A stretch of 64,000 bases of DNA. Origin: Alentia gelatinosa (taxonomy: Eukaryota > Annelida > Polychaeta > Phyllodocida > Polynoidae). Shown here in pieces: positions 30,301 through 45,200 of this stretch. Under the pieces are notes generated by a model that saw nothing but the letters and a program-made list of their open reading frames with translations, did no database searches and was not told where the DNA came from. Within the stretch, counting starts at the first letter, position 1. Each line of letters opens with the position of its first letter. Both the position numbers and the translations under genes were made by a program. Where the stretch lies: positions 16,839,088 to 16,903,087 of the forward strand of contig OX465579.1 in the NCBI GenBank assembly GCA_950022655.1. Direction: 5' to 3'.

Positions 30301-33300
30301 TTATTGAGTTTCTATTGGTACAATAGTTCTTCCAATTCAGTGTAGACGAACAATGAACATGAACAGTGATATATGGTATTTACAATGAATGCCCTTTATC
30401 AAGGGGGGTTTCGACTTCATTTGAACATCAGTATACAATATGATTGTTCAACCCCATGTGATGTTAGAAATAATCACATTCATTTCCGATCTGTAACATA
30501 TTTACAATACTGCATATATGTATATATGTGAGGAACACTGCACTCTGCGGAAACCGTTCATAGTATCTCTCAGATTTCCTCAGTTATTATTCTGTGATAG
30601 CACTTCCTTTATCTATTTTTTCAGCATTATTTTAGAGGCCTCTGTCTGCATGGGTAGGGTTAGACTATTCCAGAGCATTATCCCTGAGTATACTGCGCTT
30701 TTCCTGAATCGTTCTTTCTTAGGTCTTGGTAGAAATAGGTTCTTTTTTAACTGTCCCCTCGTCACATTCCCGGTTTCACCCGCCTCTTTTTCCTTAATAG
30801 CTTGTATTTTATATTGAATATCACACAGCATTCAAACGAGTTGGAGAACAATGACTTTGACTAAAACGAGTTGCTTTCTGTACGGAAATTTGCCATACTA
30901 AGACAAAAAATATAGTTACATACTCACTGAACACAGGGGTGGATTTTGTACGGATACTTGCCATGATAAGTCCAGAGCTGCCAGAGATATGACCAGGTCA
31001 CTGAGATGGCCGTTCAGATTAGATTCGGAAACCCACTGCTTGGGATCAATGTCGTGAGCGATGCGCCAATCGAGAGGGATAGTTCCTGTAGTTATTCTCG
31101 ACTCTTATCCATCCACCAATGATACCTATCTGGTCTTCACAGGGTTCAAGTCAGTACCTGCAATAGATTTTGACAGTTACCACCTCTATATTCAATGATA
31201 ATATAGAAATTATTCACTCCTTGACGAATCAGTCAGTATATCTGAACCATCTGTCAATAAATGATTTTTTCAAACAAACAAAAAAGTACGGTCAATAGCA
31301 TTCTTAACTACATAGGTGAGTGTGGGTTTTTGAGATAATTTGTTACTTTCCAAAACTTAAGATCCTAAATCGTTTAAAAAACAAAGTAAGCTATTATATA
31401 AGTCATAACTCCTAGCTCTAGTCTGTGGCCTCCTATTTAGGGCACTATTTACGCTTTAATGGCCGCATACTTTTCCCACAACAGTAAGTGTATGGTTGCG
31501 CCCCCCCCCCCCCCCCCCCAACACCCACACACACACACACACATACTATGCACATATCCTTCAGTAGGCACCCTCAGGAATTTCGACGTTTTTATAGGTA
31601 TTATAGTCAAAATATCAATGTAACTATTGTGACATTCAATTTAAAAACATCTATTTTTCAACGTAACATAAACCCCAATAATACCCCGAAAAATTTCATT
31701 AAAATGGATCGAGTATTCATCGAAAAATTATTCAACCTAATCTGGCAATGCCTTAAGGCCTTGCCCTGGCTATAAATGGTTAAAACCACGTTTTCTCTCA
31801 GTGTATTGTAGCAGTAAATAAGTTTGAGCTATTGGTCACTCAATGGTAATTATTATATGGTCTAATCACAAGGCTTCATATTTGTCATGTCTACAAACCA
31901 GTTAACACATACACTCTTTTTACACTCTTGTTTTAAATCACATATTATTTTTTTGTTACCTGCATATAATTAACGAAGATTGGTGGTCTTCCATTAAAAC
32001 AAGGCATGTTCCGGACTGATTATAAATAAGATCATTCGAGAGTCAAGTACTTTAATGTTAGACATGATATAACATGATGAAAGTTAGATCCAAGTACATA
32101 TAAAGATATCCGTTTCTCAAATGAGAAGCACATTGTGCTTATAGTCGGGGATACATACACTTTGGTTTCTTCTGCAACCTTTGGGCCATTTTACGTTATA
32201 GCTGTTATATTTTTGTTGTTTTTGTGGGTTTATTTCTATTGTGCAGTAACAAAGAACATTATAGTACAATCATATCATCTGCATAGCAGGTTTTACAGCC
32301 AATCCGATGAACACATTAAGTATATCTAGTTTCTTACAACTGGTGTGGGTTGTGTCACTTATAAAGTAGAGTCAAGGTACTATTTTGAAGCCAAGGCACG
32401 ACCTACATTCAGTCTTCACCCATGAATTTTATTTTTGTCCTCTTTTTTGTTGTTATATACACAATATTACCATGATTTCGATCTGAGTGGCCGTATTCTC
32501 CGCGTAGTTGACGCGTAGTATTGCGTAGCGTCAACTACAAAGAGAATACGGCCACACAGATCGAAATTATGGTAATGTTGTATTTATTACTCACTTATTT
32601 TTAGATTTAAGCAATAAATATGATCGTTAGAAAACTTTTCAGCGTAATTAAGAAGTTATGTTTGGGACTACTTTCATCTCAAAAATCCGTATCCCCCTAG
32701 GAGAGTACGGAGCTCCGTATCCTCCTCAGTAGCGATCTGTAATCTCCATAGGCTTAGTATCGAGACTCCGTATCAGGTGGGTAATAAACATACAGCTTTA
32801 CACCACGTGCTTTGAAACCAGAAAAGTTACATTGACCCTTAATGATCGCCAGTGATATCAAAGAACGAATGATATATCCCTAACTTTTATTAAAGTTACT
32901 GGTCAGGGTGTCACCTTCAGCCATAGAACAGAGTGGACGTTGCTTATTTTTTACCTATTCGTACTCTAATTGGAGCCACTCGGGGACTTCCTCTACCACA
33001 GATCTCCCTGATCCGAATCCTGGTCCTCAGTCCAGTGTCTGCGGTCCACGCTATTCATTCAACTGTGAATGGGAAGAGAAACTGTGGGGGATTAAGTCAT
33101 AGTGAACAGGTGAAGTTGAGCCGTCTGAAAATAGGTCACTCCACACTTACACAGGAATACCTCCTGAAAGGAGAAAATCCCCCATTCTGCCAAGATCCCC
33201 CATTCTGCCAAGATCCCCCATTCTGCCAAGCATGTAATGTGCTTATAACTGTTGACCATATATCCTGCTGAATTGTCAAAGGATACAAGAAAACAAAAGA

Positions 33301-36003
33301 AAGTGCTTGAAGAATGGTAACAACTTGAAAATGTTTTTGAAAGAGACAAATCGCTTTGATTGTTTATAAATATTTAAAATATTGAGAAGGATTGACTGAA
33401 ATAAGTCTACGAAAGTGAATAGCTTAAATCATTGATGGTCGCTATATACCCCTAGGGTCCCCTAGAACATTAAACTACAAACAAACAAACTGTGATCCAC
33501 TTTAACCTATATACATGTACAGTGGAACCCAGCATAAGTGAACACCCTCCGTGCTGGGCCAAAGTGTCTGCTTACATAGGGTGTCTGCTTACACTGGATT
33601 AATATAAACATCTAATAAAGGAATCTGTTCCGAGCAAAGGTGTCTGTTGGGTGGGGTTCAGTCTGCTGGGGTGGACAGCAATTACCAATCTGTTCACCCT
33701 CTTGGTCACCTTGCCTCCTCGTGGTAAAGACCGGATATGCTTGCATGCAAGCATAACAAAAGCGATCAGGGTGGGAAGTTGGCTCAGTGGTTAAGGCACT
33801 GGACTTGAAATCCCAAGGTGTCTGACTTTGTTGATTCAAGTCCCACTGCAGCCACTTCTCTCCTTCACCCCAACAGTGGTAGATTTACTGCAAGTTTTCT
33901 GACAAATAACAGAATTCTGATATTTCATGTACACCAGCTACACTAGAATATCTATTGGTTCATAACCAAACTGTTCCAAAGTAACGTTTCCAACGATTCT
34001 TTTTTATAAGTGTTTTAGATTTCCAATGTTTATTCTAACCCTGTGTAAGCGGGCACATTGGCCTGGAACGGAAGATGTCCGCTTATGCGGGGTCCTACTG
34101 TATATAGTTAGCGTCCCTTCAATCCTAATCCCAACAACCACTGCCCTCTTTATAGTCCCCTCAGTATTGCTGCCCCTTCTGGTCTATTTATAATGTAAAA
34201 TATATGTTGGGGTTAATGCTAAGCAGGCCCGTGTATTATCTCACCCCTGGTATTTTTCCCAATAGACTTAACATTGGAAAACTCGTATCCAACGCCCATA
34301 GAGTATTTAGAAATGGGGGATAATGTCACATAGGTTTGCTCATTAGTCAATGTGAAGGATGAGATAAATTCAGAAACCTATTCAAGTTGAGTTACCATGC
34401 GATTCAAACTGGATGGGATACGAGCTCTGACCCTAAACTTCCATATGTTTCCTCTATAAACTCCGTTTGTAAATAGTACATGGTTGACACGCTCTGCTGA
34501 CCGCAACCATTCACCACCATATTTAACTTTTTGCTAATTCTACAGCAATATTTACACTAAGCTCTTTTTCAAGAGACCAGGATTTATGACTAAAAGGAAT
34601 AAAACTACGTTAAACGCCTACACAGTAAGATGATTCAACATGATGATTTGGTTTGAGATCACTGCTTGCTGTTACTTACGTCAACGATGGGCGTCAAAAT
34701 TCTGGTTACTATTCATAACGACACTGGTTGCATTATCATTAACTTAATTACTATATCCAATACCTTACAAATTGTAGGTTTACGTAAAGTGTATTTATAT
34801 CGACACAGATTTTAGGGTTATATACATGGCATTGAAACAGACAGAGTTTTGAGGTTTACTTGGCATTACCTATCGCTATGAAAAAATCCCAAATTCGAAA
34901 TTTTCTTAAGCAAGTATAGAATCAACAAAAATGGAAATCACAGATACTAGGAGTTCATAAAGTGTATTAAACAGAGTTTCTTACTGTTTGTGTAGGATGC
35001 ATATGCTGTCTCGCATAATGCAGTTGAATAATGGACACCATGCTCAGTAGTCAGCACGCTTTGGACGCCCTGCTTCGTAAATTTGATCTTACGCTTGGTA
35101 CTCACGGCAAACTATATAACAAACAATGGCAATAATCATATATTGCTTATCGTGAATCAAAATATAAACCCACAAACTGTTTTTCGCACAGCTTTAGCTA
35201 TCTATTGATGCTTATTTGAAGTTCCTACATCAATTATTGACAAAGTTCTGACATAGATTTTTAAAAAAGCGTTGAGTCCATCCGTCACCCTCTGAAAATC
35301 GAGGCGTGCTGGCTACGAAGCGGGGCATCTAGATACCATCCAGTCACGTAAAGCTTTTGTTCCACCAGACCAGCGAAATTTAGCAGTTTGGTTGATAAAT
35401 GGTGCCTAATCCAACCAGCGAACAGCATCAGGGACCTGTTTCACTAGTCTCGCGACATGTCTGTGACACCATACAGACATTGGGTTTGTCTAGTTTCGTG
35501 ACACCACAAGTAGCTGCCTTTAGGAAATACAGACCCCAAACATATGAATTAGACAAATCTAGACACATCATGGACCTGTTTCACTAGTTTTGTGACAAAA
35601 GTGTTAGACAGATATGAAAAGCAGCACCAACAGTGCTAGCAAGAACGGACAAAACAAAGTCTAATGTCTAGTTCTTATGAAACCGGACACACCATCTAGA
35701 CGCCATCTAGACATGTCACTGACTAGTGAAACAGGTCCCAGTTATACCTCAAGTATCTGGACCAGGGTGGTGGAAGAGGTCCAAGAGATGAACCGGCAAA
35801 ACCGAATATTTTAGCTTTCATCAGTTCCCTGCCTGTTCCCTCTTGGTTTCCCACCAGCGGTAACCAGGCCAGTGTTTTGCTCACTATAAGCATGTTTGGC
35901 GACATCCAAGGAAAATTTATAAAAAAAAAAAATGAAAATCCTAGTGTTGTTAGCTCGATGGAACACAGCCTTTATTGACTCATTGTCGAAAGTTTCATGA
36001 TTA

Positions 36004-36067
<64 letters not shown>

Positions 36068-36079
36068 GATTATTATTAT

Positions 36080-36130
<51 letters not shown>

Positions 36131-36155
36131 GATTATTATTATTTTTTTTTTTTTA

Positions 36156-36232
<77 letters not shown>

Positions 36233-39200
36233 CATCATTATTAAATTCCCCTGTCCCGTGCCTGTCTCATTGAATCATTTGATTCTCTCCAACACAGATG
36301 GAGCAAATCAAGAGGGTGAACAGCATCTGGACGAACGACAGCCTGTTTCTGCGCGAGTACGTGCTGGTGCCGCTGTCACGCAGTCCTCTCCAGGAAACAC
36401 CGTGCACCTTCACCAACGGCGAGTCGTCCGCCAGTGTCAAGGACATGGAGATCATCACCAAGCAAGACCTGGAAAACATCAACAAGATGTCCAGGAGTAG
36501 TAGTCGGGACACTGTAGCGAGTACAAAATCAGAAAGTGGCTGCTACACAGAGCCCTCCGCCAAAGACTATTTTAGCAAATTTGACAATTCGTTAGCTCAG
36601 ATTCGATCCAGTGTCCAAGAGTTGGATAAAGCAAGCAAGTAAGTAGGACACCCCGCGTATGTTGTGTGTGGATTTAGTGCTGGAAGCGTGTCCTTTTAGT
36701 TGTGTCTCTTTGCACACCCGCATCATCAGGCACCTCCTTCGTTTACTAAGTTGAATGGTTGAAATGTTTTTGGTTATATTTTTTTTTCACGTTGCCTTCC
36801 TGCTCACTTTCCCGTATGAATTATAGATCTCCTAGCCAACTGACATCCTTTCACTTTTATACCCACATTTTGATAGATGCTCCTCTACTCTCAACTATTT
36901 TCAGTCATTATCAGCTGTGTCAAACCACATAGCAGTGCGTGCTAGTTTATTATCTTTATACACAGTATGAACAAATACCAAGTGCATGATATTTTGTGAC
37001 CTTTTGTTCTTGCTCTTTTATAATGCTATGGCCTTTATGTTACAGCCAAGATCTAGCGCTCCGTATTGATGCATTATAGGGCCCTACTTGTGTAGCTATG
37101 GATATTTCCGGCCCTTGGAATATCCATAGCTTTGATATCATAGTCAATTCGTGTGTATTTAGTTTTTCCAGGTGATGTCTTACTACTGTTTGAGATATGT
37201 AATACTTTGTAATGACATCCACGTGGTTGTCTTTGAGCAAGTAGAAATGATAATCATATCAAAAATAATCATTACATCAAAAATAATAATTATATCAAAA
37301 AGATATATACACACATAGATACATAGTCATATTGCATTCAGTTTTTCAAGCCTCAAAGTCGGCGCCTGCTATAATTGTATGTTCAACATCATAGAAATAC
37401 ATGTGCCACGGATAAAGCGCCAGTTTCCACAAGATGATGAATTCAATGAAACATCTTGTAGTCCATTTTAAACTGTATCGTGAAGAGAAATTCAAGTTAA
37501 AACAAAGGGCAAGAAATATATGAAACATATATATTAACCAGGGTTCGTACAGAGCCTGGAAAACCTGAAAAAGCCTGGAATTATGCTTTTGGGTTTTCCA
37601 GGCCTGGAAAAACCTGGAATTCTCACAGAGAGCCTGAAAAAACCTGGAAGAGCCTGGAAAATTTGGCTTTGCACAAAAGCAATTATTTTAGGCTATGAAA
37701 TTCTGGTCATTATTAACTTTCCTTAACTACGATACCTTGCTGCTTATGAAATACTAATGACTTGGATAAAATAGTTCAAAAAATCCTTTATTTTACCATG
37801 TATAGAATTTTGAAGATATCTATCCCAAAACCACTGAAATTCCACAGGTAGTAAGGAAGACAAAGAAAATTTTAGCTAAATTTGGTGATGAATCAGACAT
37901 GGTTTTAAAAAAGTGACTAGATGTGCCTGGAAAAAAATATTAGAGCCTGGAAAAAGCCTGGAATTTCATTGGGCTGTCTGTGTACGAACCCTGATTAACT
38001 ACTTTAGCATTTTTCTGTGAATCTGAAATCATGATGGCTATTGGTCACTTAAATATTTTGAACACCAGGACAATGCAATGCGTACACCACACGGTTCCGT
38101 TTGTAAATAATAGCAGTGGCTCAGTTCTTATGTAGTTACAAGTGATAACATGTGCGTTTTTATGTTATGTGGAATGAATAGTCTAACGTGAAAACGTCAT
38201 TTTTTTGATAATTATAATAATTGTATACTATATTATTAGCCAATTATACAATGGAAATAGTCGAGTAATATCACTTATCATCTGTGAGTAGCACGCATAG
38301 ATATACAATTTATAAACTTCATGTTATTAAACTAGTCACACATTTGGCATTTAGCGCTGTGGATATAGTAGAATCCACAGCCCCACCAGAATGTGGATCT
38401 TCTATCCCACCATCAACAAAGATCTTTATATTTTTTTTACCAGAAAGCCGTATATCAGTTTTACCAATATTTTAAGGGGCCATCCATAAAGTATGTATGC
38501 AGAATTTTCGAAATTAGTTACCACTCTCCATCTTGTACGCAATAGAACAAAGAAGGAGCATCTAATTTTATATGCACAATTTTCGAATTTATTTACCCCC
38601 CTCCCCCACACCTTAAGTGCGTGCATACTCTAATAGGAATGTAATATAAGCGTACGATTACATTAGCACAGTTTCAGGAGAAAATAATCAACGGTGATAT
38701 TTAGAGAATATGATTAATTTCATCTTAAACGGTGGGTCCCTCTTTTCCGAATCTATCATTGTTAGTATTCACAAGTGAATCATGCTCAAAGTAGTGCGTC
38801 GTGTTTTAAAAAGGATTCTGTTCAGAGGTATGAAAGAAGGCTGAAGTCAGAGAGCGATAGACAGACTTGATTTTAAGATAAATAACTTGAATTGAACGTT
38901 TATTTTTATATTTCGCATGTTAACCATTCCTGATGAACGAACAGGTCAGGGATTATGTGGATGCCCTCTTTGGGTGTAGGTATAACGTATAAATCAGGGA
39001 TGCCAGTTATTAATGTTTCCATTAAAATTTATGAAAAACTATTTTTCCTTGTGTAATGTTAGCATACCAACTGCTAAATAACCCAGTTCGACCACAGCTC
39101 ATGATCCGCAACTGAACATCCCCATGTAAAATCTTGAGCTTTCCCCTGATCCTTTGATCCCTCACTGGAATGTTTATGCAATGCACAAACCCGGTATTGC

Positions 39201-42200
39201 AATGAAACATATTTCATTCTTGTGTGACCCCAACTGGCACCCCTGTACCTTGAACATTGAACTCTGTATGTTCTATTTCCACCTCTATTCTGACTAGTTG
39301 GTAGGCTTATTTAATTATTAAACGATATAGATTTAGGTATATTTTAATCATCGCCATGTAAATGCTGATGATTTGAGGTAATTAATGTTCGATATATTAT
39401 TTTGTGTAAAAAAAAAAACAGGAAAAAAAACTTAACAACCACAGATACCATCGCTATTCTATTTCTGTGCTGTTCCCTTTTGGATTAAAAGATGTTAATA
39501 TGATTGGATTCTTTGTTCTGTTGTTTACAATATTACAAATATTAATTCTGCCTCTTGTATTTATGTTGTGTATAATTTTTCGGTTCTTGAAAATCCTGAT
39601 GTCAACGACTGTTCATCATAATCTTTTGGTGTTAAGTCCTGACTGTGATCATTTTTAACAAAAGTAACGAATGGAGTGTTCATTGAAATTATCTATCTGA
39701 AGCTTTTGTTATATGACCTATTTCCACCAAATATCATTTTAAAAACTACCCCAAATTATGATACAATATCGATCCAAAAAAGTTCACATATCAATGATAA
39801 GTAAATATAATCCATATACCTATCTGTAAACACGAGTAGGATATAATCAAATGTTAAGATGAATCTAGCTACAACGTAAGCGTGAGCTTCAGTCCAGTGA
39901 ATTTATTCCAGAAATGCACACACATTATTTTGTGATATTTATCCGATAAGAGACGAATTAATGTCTTGTTTTTTCTCTTGTTCCTGTCAGTTTTAAAACG
40001 GTTGAGTGGGCATGGCTTGCAGACTCTCAACTGTGACATCATGTTCTCTCCGGTAGACACTTCAATATTGTCCTTTACTTTAGAGGCTCGCGGGGAGAAG
40101 ATATACCTCTAAGTTTCTCTAGAACCATCCCTGAAGTATTTTAAGATTTATATTTGTTCTTAAGAAACACCAGAAATGTTGTCCTGTTTCGTCTATTTCA
40201 TCTTCATAGCACTGGGAATATTTACTAAGGTTAAGTTATAAGTATTGTCTAGATTAATAACATTTGGGTAAGTCAAGTCTATGGACATGTGAAAATACCA
40301 TAATGCTGCATACCTGCTGGTAAAACTATCCACATACGAACACTTGCCAAGTAGAAGTATAAAATAGGTCAGTCCCTATCTTTGGGGTCAAATCTGGCTC
40401 TCAACCATTCCACAACATCTGAGCTGGAACATCGTTCCGCTTGACAGATTTCTTTTCTGAACCTAATATCACCACAGGCCGACATCGTTTAAAGATTACT
40501 CCCGCGATCATTTATCAATTCTATTCGTTCTTTGCGGGATTAATTCAAGTTTTAAGAAATAGATTTAAAGCTTTTTATTCATAAAGTCACAGGTTTTCAA
40601 GTTTTAATTCCGGCTTGAACAAATCTTTCTATATTATATACATATGAATTACTTTTACTTTTTTAATATTTTCTATTGAACACAGAGAAAATTACAACTG
40701 CCTTCTCCATTGGCAGGTGTGTTGGTATTTTTTTGTTTGAGGTACTTTAGTCCATTCTGTTGATAACAGATTTACCATGAAATAGTATACAAATGATACT
40801 TAGCAGTACATCGGTACAAGATTGTACATGGATGAGGAAGATGAGATTAAGATGAAGGCTATACATTATGGTTATGTAAATGGAAAGGTTACATCCAATT
40901 GCTAGGATATTACATCTTACATTATAGATAAGGCTACACCGTTTACAATGGCAAAAGTTCATGCCTTACTAGCACTTTGAATGCGACCTTCGTTCGAGCT
41001 GGTTGGCTTTCAATGCTTAACTTATCCCACTAGGTTATCATCCTGTAGGCGGAGGTTTTAGCGTCATCCTCTAATAACACAAGTACATAACCCAGATACA
41101 AGCTAATCTCGTCTTGTATACATTTACATACAGCTTGATAAGCGAGTAGATGGAATGTATGCTACACTAAGATGTTATCTCACCTAGATAAAGACTGGGA
41201 AAATGACAGAAAAATGAGTAGGCCTCAACTAAAAAAAACCTAAATCCTATGTTTTAAGAAATAGTTGTCATTCCTATGTAAGAGTGGATCCCTCCCTGTG
41301 CAACCCATCGAAAATGTGACTAGGATTATCATGTTATTCTTAAAAATAGTTACAATAGGTGTTTAAATATAGTGCACCTGATCTTACAGTGAAATTAGTA
41401 AGACGTGGCTATGAAACCTCTGTAATAAGCCGATGCTACCTTGATAATGACAACTTCCTGTCACTTTTGAACCAGGTTGCTATGATATCTCCAGGCTAAC
41501 AATCGTTACCTATGTAATAACAATCGCCGCCACCTTGGGAACCGGCTGTAACCGTGTTCTCACTCTCCAACACAGTACAGTGTTGGGGATTTTTGCACCA
41601 AGCAGATTTCATGGTGGAATGCTGTTAAATTTAACAGTGTTGGTGGGGAATAAGTCAAGGTTTCATCCGATTCGGACTCTTCAGGCATCTTAATTAGTTT
41701 GGCTAGGTCAAGGCATGTGATATTATCACTTTTTGGGGACGGGATGATTCATCTCGGCCCATCCCAATCCATTTAGAAATAGAAAGGCATACTGGAGATA
41801 GTGCAACCTCCACACTGTGATTCAGACAGTAATGGTTTCACCATCCTTTAACCCAATCTGAAAAGCATCCACCCTATGAGTTATAGGGAATGGAAGTGTT
41901 GCGATTTTTAGGTCCACAGTCCGGTAATCAATTAAAATTAAAATATAAAAAAAATATAAAATAAAATAAAGATCTTACAGTGAATGATTCTTAGACGGTA
42001 ACTTTCAGTTGCACTAGGAAGGTTTAAGCCTCGTCATGTGAAAAGAATACTATTATAGATAAAATTCTTTGTACGGTTAAATATAGAGATGAGGATATAT
42101 AAGACAAGGCTATGTTCCCCAAGAAATCGTATGAAGACATTGTCAGGTCACATTAGCAAGGAGCTGGAGATTCGTGACTTTACTCAATGTGAGCTCCGAC

Positions 42201-45200
42201 ACAAAATGACCATCTGCCAAATTACTGCTACGTGTGCCAATGTTTTTTAGTAGTATTTGCCTTTAGGCAAAAGCAGCAACTAGGCCGCATATCCTTGTGC
42301 TTATACAAGTCATATATCCGGGTCCCATCTTAGTACTAGGAATGTTACATATAGGCAAGGCCGACTAGTTCAGCGTGAGAAATACCCTTAGATACACTAC
42401 CTAAAAGCTATTAGAAAAATAGAGTTAGGAGAGGTTACATAGACTCCGAGCTTGCTGCAAAAATCTACCCCTCCTCTATCTCTGTGCCAGCTCTGTGATA
42501 TTTGTAATGTGCATGGTGCCAATAGGGAGCCAAAGTGAACCCACTGAAACCACAGATACCTGTTTACAAAACACCATTTCCGGTGGCCAGTAAGAACGAG
42601 GCTTAGTGCTAAACCTCTGGGGGTTTGAGGCTAGACTTTTGTTTTTGGTCTCGTTTGTTACTTTTGAAGTGTAGTTTACAACTGTTGTCTCTGAATAACT
42701 GTCTCAAAGCTACAATGACAGTTTTTATGTTTATCAAAAATATGGATCTAAGAGATTAGAGAATGACGCATATAATCTCAAACCTACATAGTCAAAGCAC
42801 TGAGCGCTTATATCCGGAAATGGTGTTTTGTAAACGGGTATCTGTGGTTTCAGCGGGTTCACTTTGGCTCCCTATGTCTCAGTCTCATACAGGAGTGTCC
42901 TATTGACCTTGACCAGTCACTAAGGACCGAAATACCTCATTTTTCTCCTAATGCTTGATATATTTTGACTCTACAGAGGCAGTTGTAGAAGTGGCACGTC
43001 GGCTGGTGGCCGAGTGGGTTACAGAAAACGACCCTCAAACTGGATAGAACCCAAAACTTGTTATTTATCTATAATCCCATACTCATTCATCAACGATGAA
43101 CGTAGCAGTATAATTTATTCTCCGTGCAGGTAGATGTTGCGCCCTTTCTGGACATATTAAGCAGGTGGGGATGCATTCTCACTGGGCGACCAGCAGAGTG
43201 ATAGACATTCTTCCATGCTAAAGGCGAATGTGGGAGGGTGACTGGATATGGTAATCTACCTGGCATAAATGGTGACGAATTGTGATTTGTCTTTTTTAAA
43301 CTAGTGTAGAATTATTGGTTTTAGACACTGGTTGTCTGACATCAGTTGTCAAACATTCTTTATCAGTCTATGGTTGTCAGATATTGGTTGCCAGTAATCA
43401 GTTGTCAGAATGTCAGATATCGGGTGTCAGACATTTGTTGTCAGTCTCTAGTTGTTGGAAATTGGTTGTCAGACATTCATTGTCTGATGTTCATTAGGCC
43501 TGTTTCCATTGGCCGATTTCCCGTCACCGATCTAAAGTCAGGAACCACCGGTAGACTTTTGGCACTGCAGACCCCAAAATAGGTCAATGGAAACGATCCA
43601 GCTCCTGAAATGACCCACAACTTTTTCTGCTTAGATTTTGCAAACTGGCACCACCCACCACTGAGTGAAAGTTTGGTCACTGAGTTACATATATTACCCT
43701 TCTATGTACACGCACAGTGAGTAGCACCACTGACAGACTTTATGAGTAACTCATAAAATCTGCACCCATTTTATTGGCCAATGGAAATAGGCCTATTGTG
43801 AGACATTGTTTGTCAGACATAGGTTGTCAGATATTGGTTATCAGATATCGGTTGTTAATTATTCTTTGTCAGACATTTGTTGTTAGACTTTCATTATCAG
43901 TCATCGGTTGTCAGACATTGATTGTCAGATATCAGTTGTTAATCATTGTTTGTAGGACATTCGTTGTCAGACATTCATTGTCAGAGATTGTTTGTCAGAG
44001 ATCGGTTGTCGGACATCTGTTAGCAGTCATCGGTTGCCAGTCATTGGTTGTCAGATATTCACTGCCAGTCGTCAGTTGTCAGACATCTTTAACCCTTTCC
44101 TTACTAATGATGCCACTATGGCATTCCCCAGCCACGGGCGAATGATGCCATATGGCATTACCAGCCATGGGCGAATGATGACAAATGGCATCATTTAATA
44201 TTTTACAATTTAGGCTCTTAACCCTTTAAAGACGGGGATCTATGGCAGAGCCCTGTTGGTCGGGGCGGGTGCTTTGGATTGGTATAACTCCAGGGGACGG
44301 GCCAATTTTTGTCTAAACCCATATTCCATTATTTGATCACGTGATATAACACATTATTCTTATCTATACTATTGGTTTACTAAATAATATTAACTACTAT
44401 ATCATAGGCATAGTCTCTGAAAGTTTCAGATTTATTGATCAATTATTTTTTCATAAAACAATGAAATGGTAAATATTACCAAATTTCATAAATAATGCCT
44501 CAAGGCATTATCCGGTCTCGGCTGGGGAATGCCTCAAGGCATTATCCGGTCTATGCTGGGGAATGCTTCAGGGCATTATACGCCCTGAAAGGGTTAATTC
44601 ATGAAATACTCAATACTATAACACTATTTTGAAATATGTAACACAAATCATGTCACGTGACACCATATTTGAAAGTTGGTGCTCGCCCTTACTGACCATT
44701 CGTGTGAGCTGGCACTGCCGCCTACACGATGCAGCACAAAAATTGTGTTTGTAAGGATTGGGTTTAACATATTTTTGATATACTTAACAACAGTCATCGT
44801 AGCTTCGAGACAAACTTATCCAGAGACAATACTAGTAAACTACACTTCAATAGTAGCAAATGAGGCCAACAACAAAATTCTAATCTCAAACCCCCATAGC
44901 TTTAACACTAAACCTTGTTCTCTCTGGCCTATGGAAATGTTGTATTGAGCACGGTATCTACGGTTTTAGCAGGGCCTCTTTGGCTCCCTATCGCCTGGTT
45001 TATTTCAACTTACAGAAGTGCTACTATTGAGGTATTCGGATTGTGTTAATTATACAAATTTGAATTTTTTTTTTTTTCTTTGATTATCAAGGTAGCATCG
45101 GCTTATTACAGAGGTGTCATAGCCACGTCTTACTAATTATACAAATTTGAAGCAAAACCCATCAGAAATCTAAGACTAGGTGCTGGAAATAGCCTGATGT

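Noticed and set aside
35972..36500. ORFs of poly-Ile, poly-Leu and poly-Asn and a 167-residue frame into exon 2
   Set aside because: Translations of the ATT microsatellite. The exon 2 frame is fixed by joining to exon 1 and the LysM motif.
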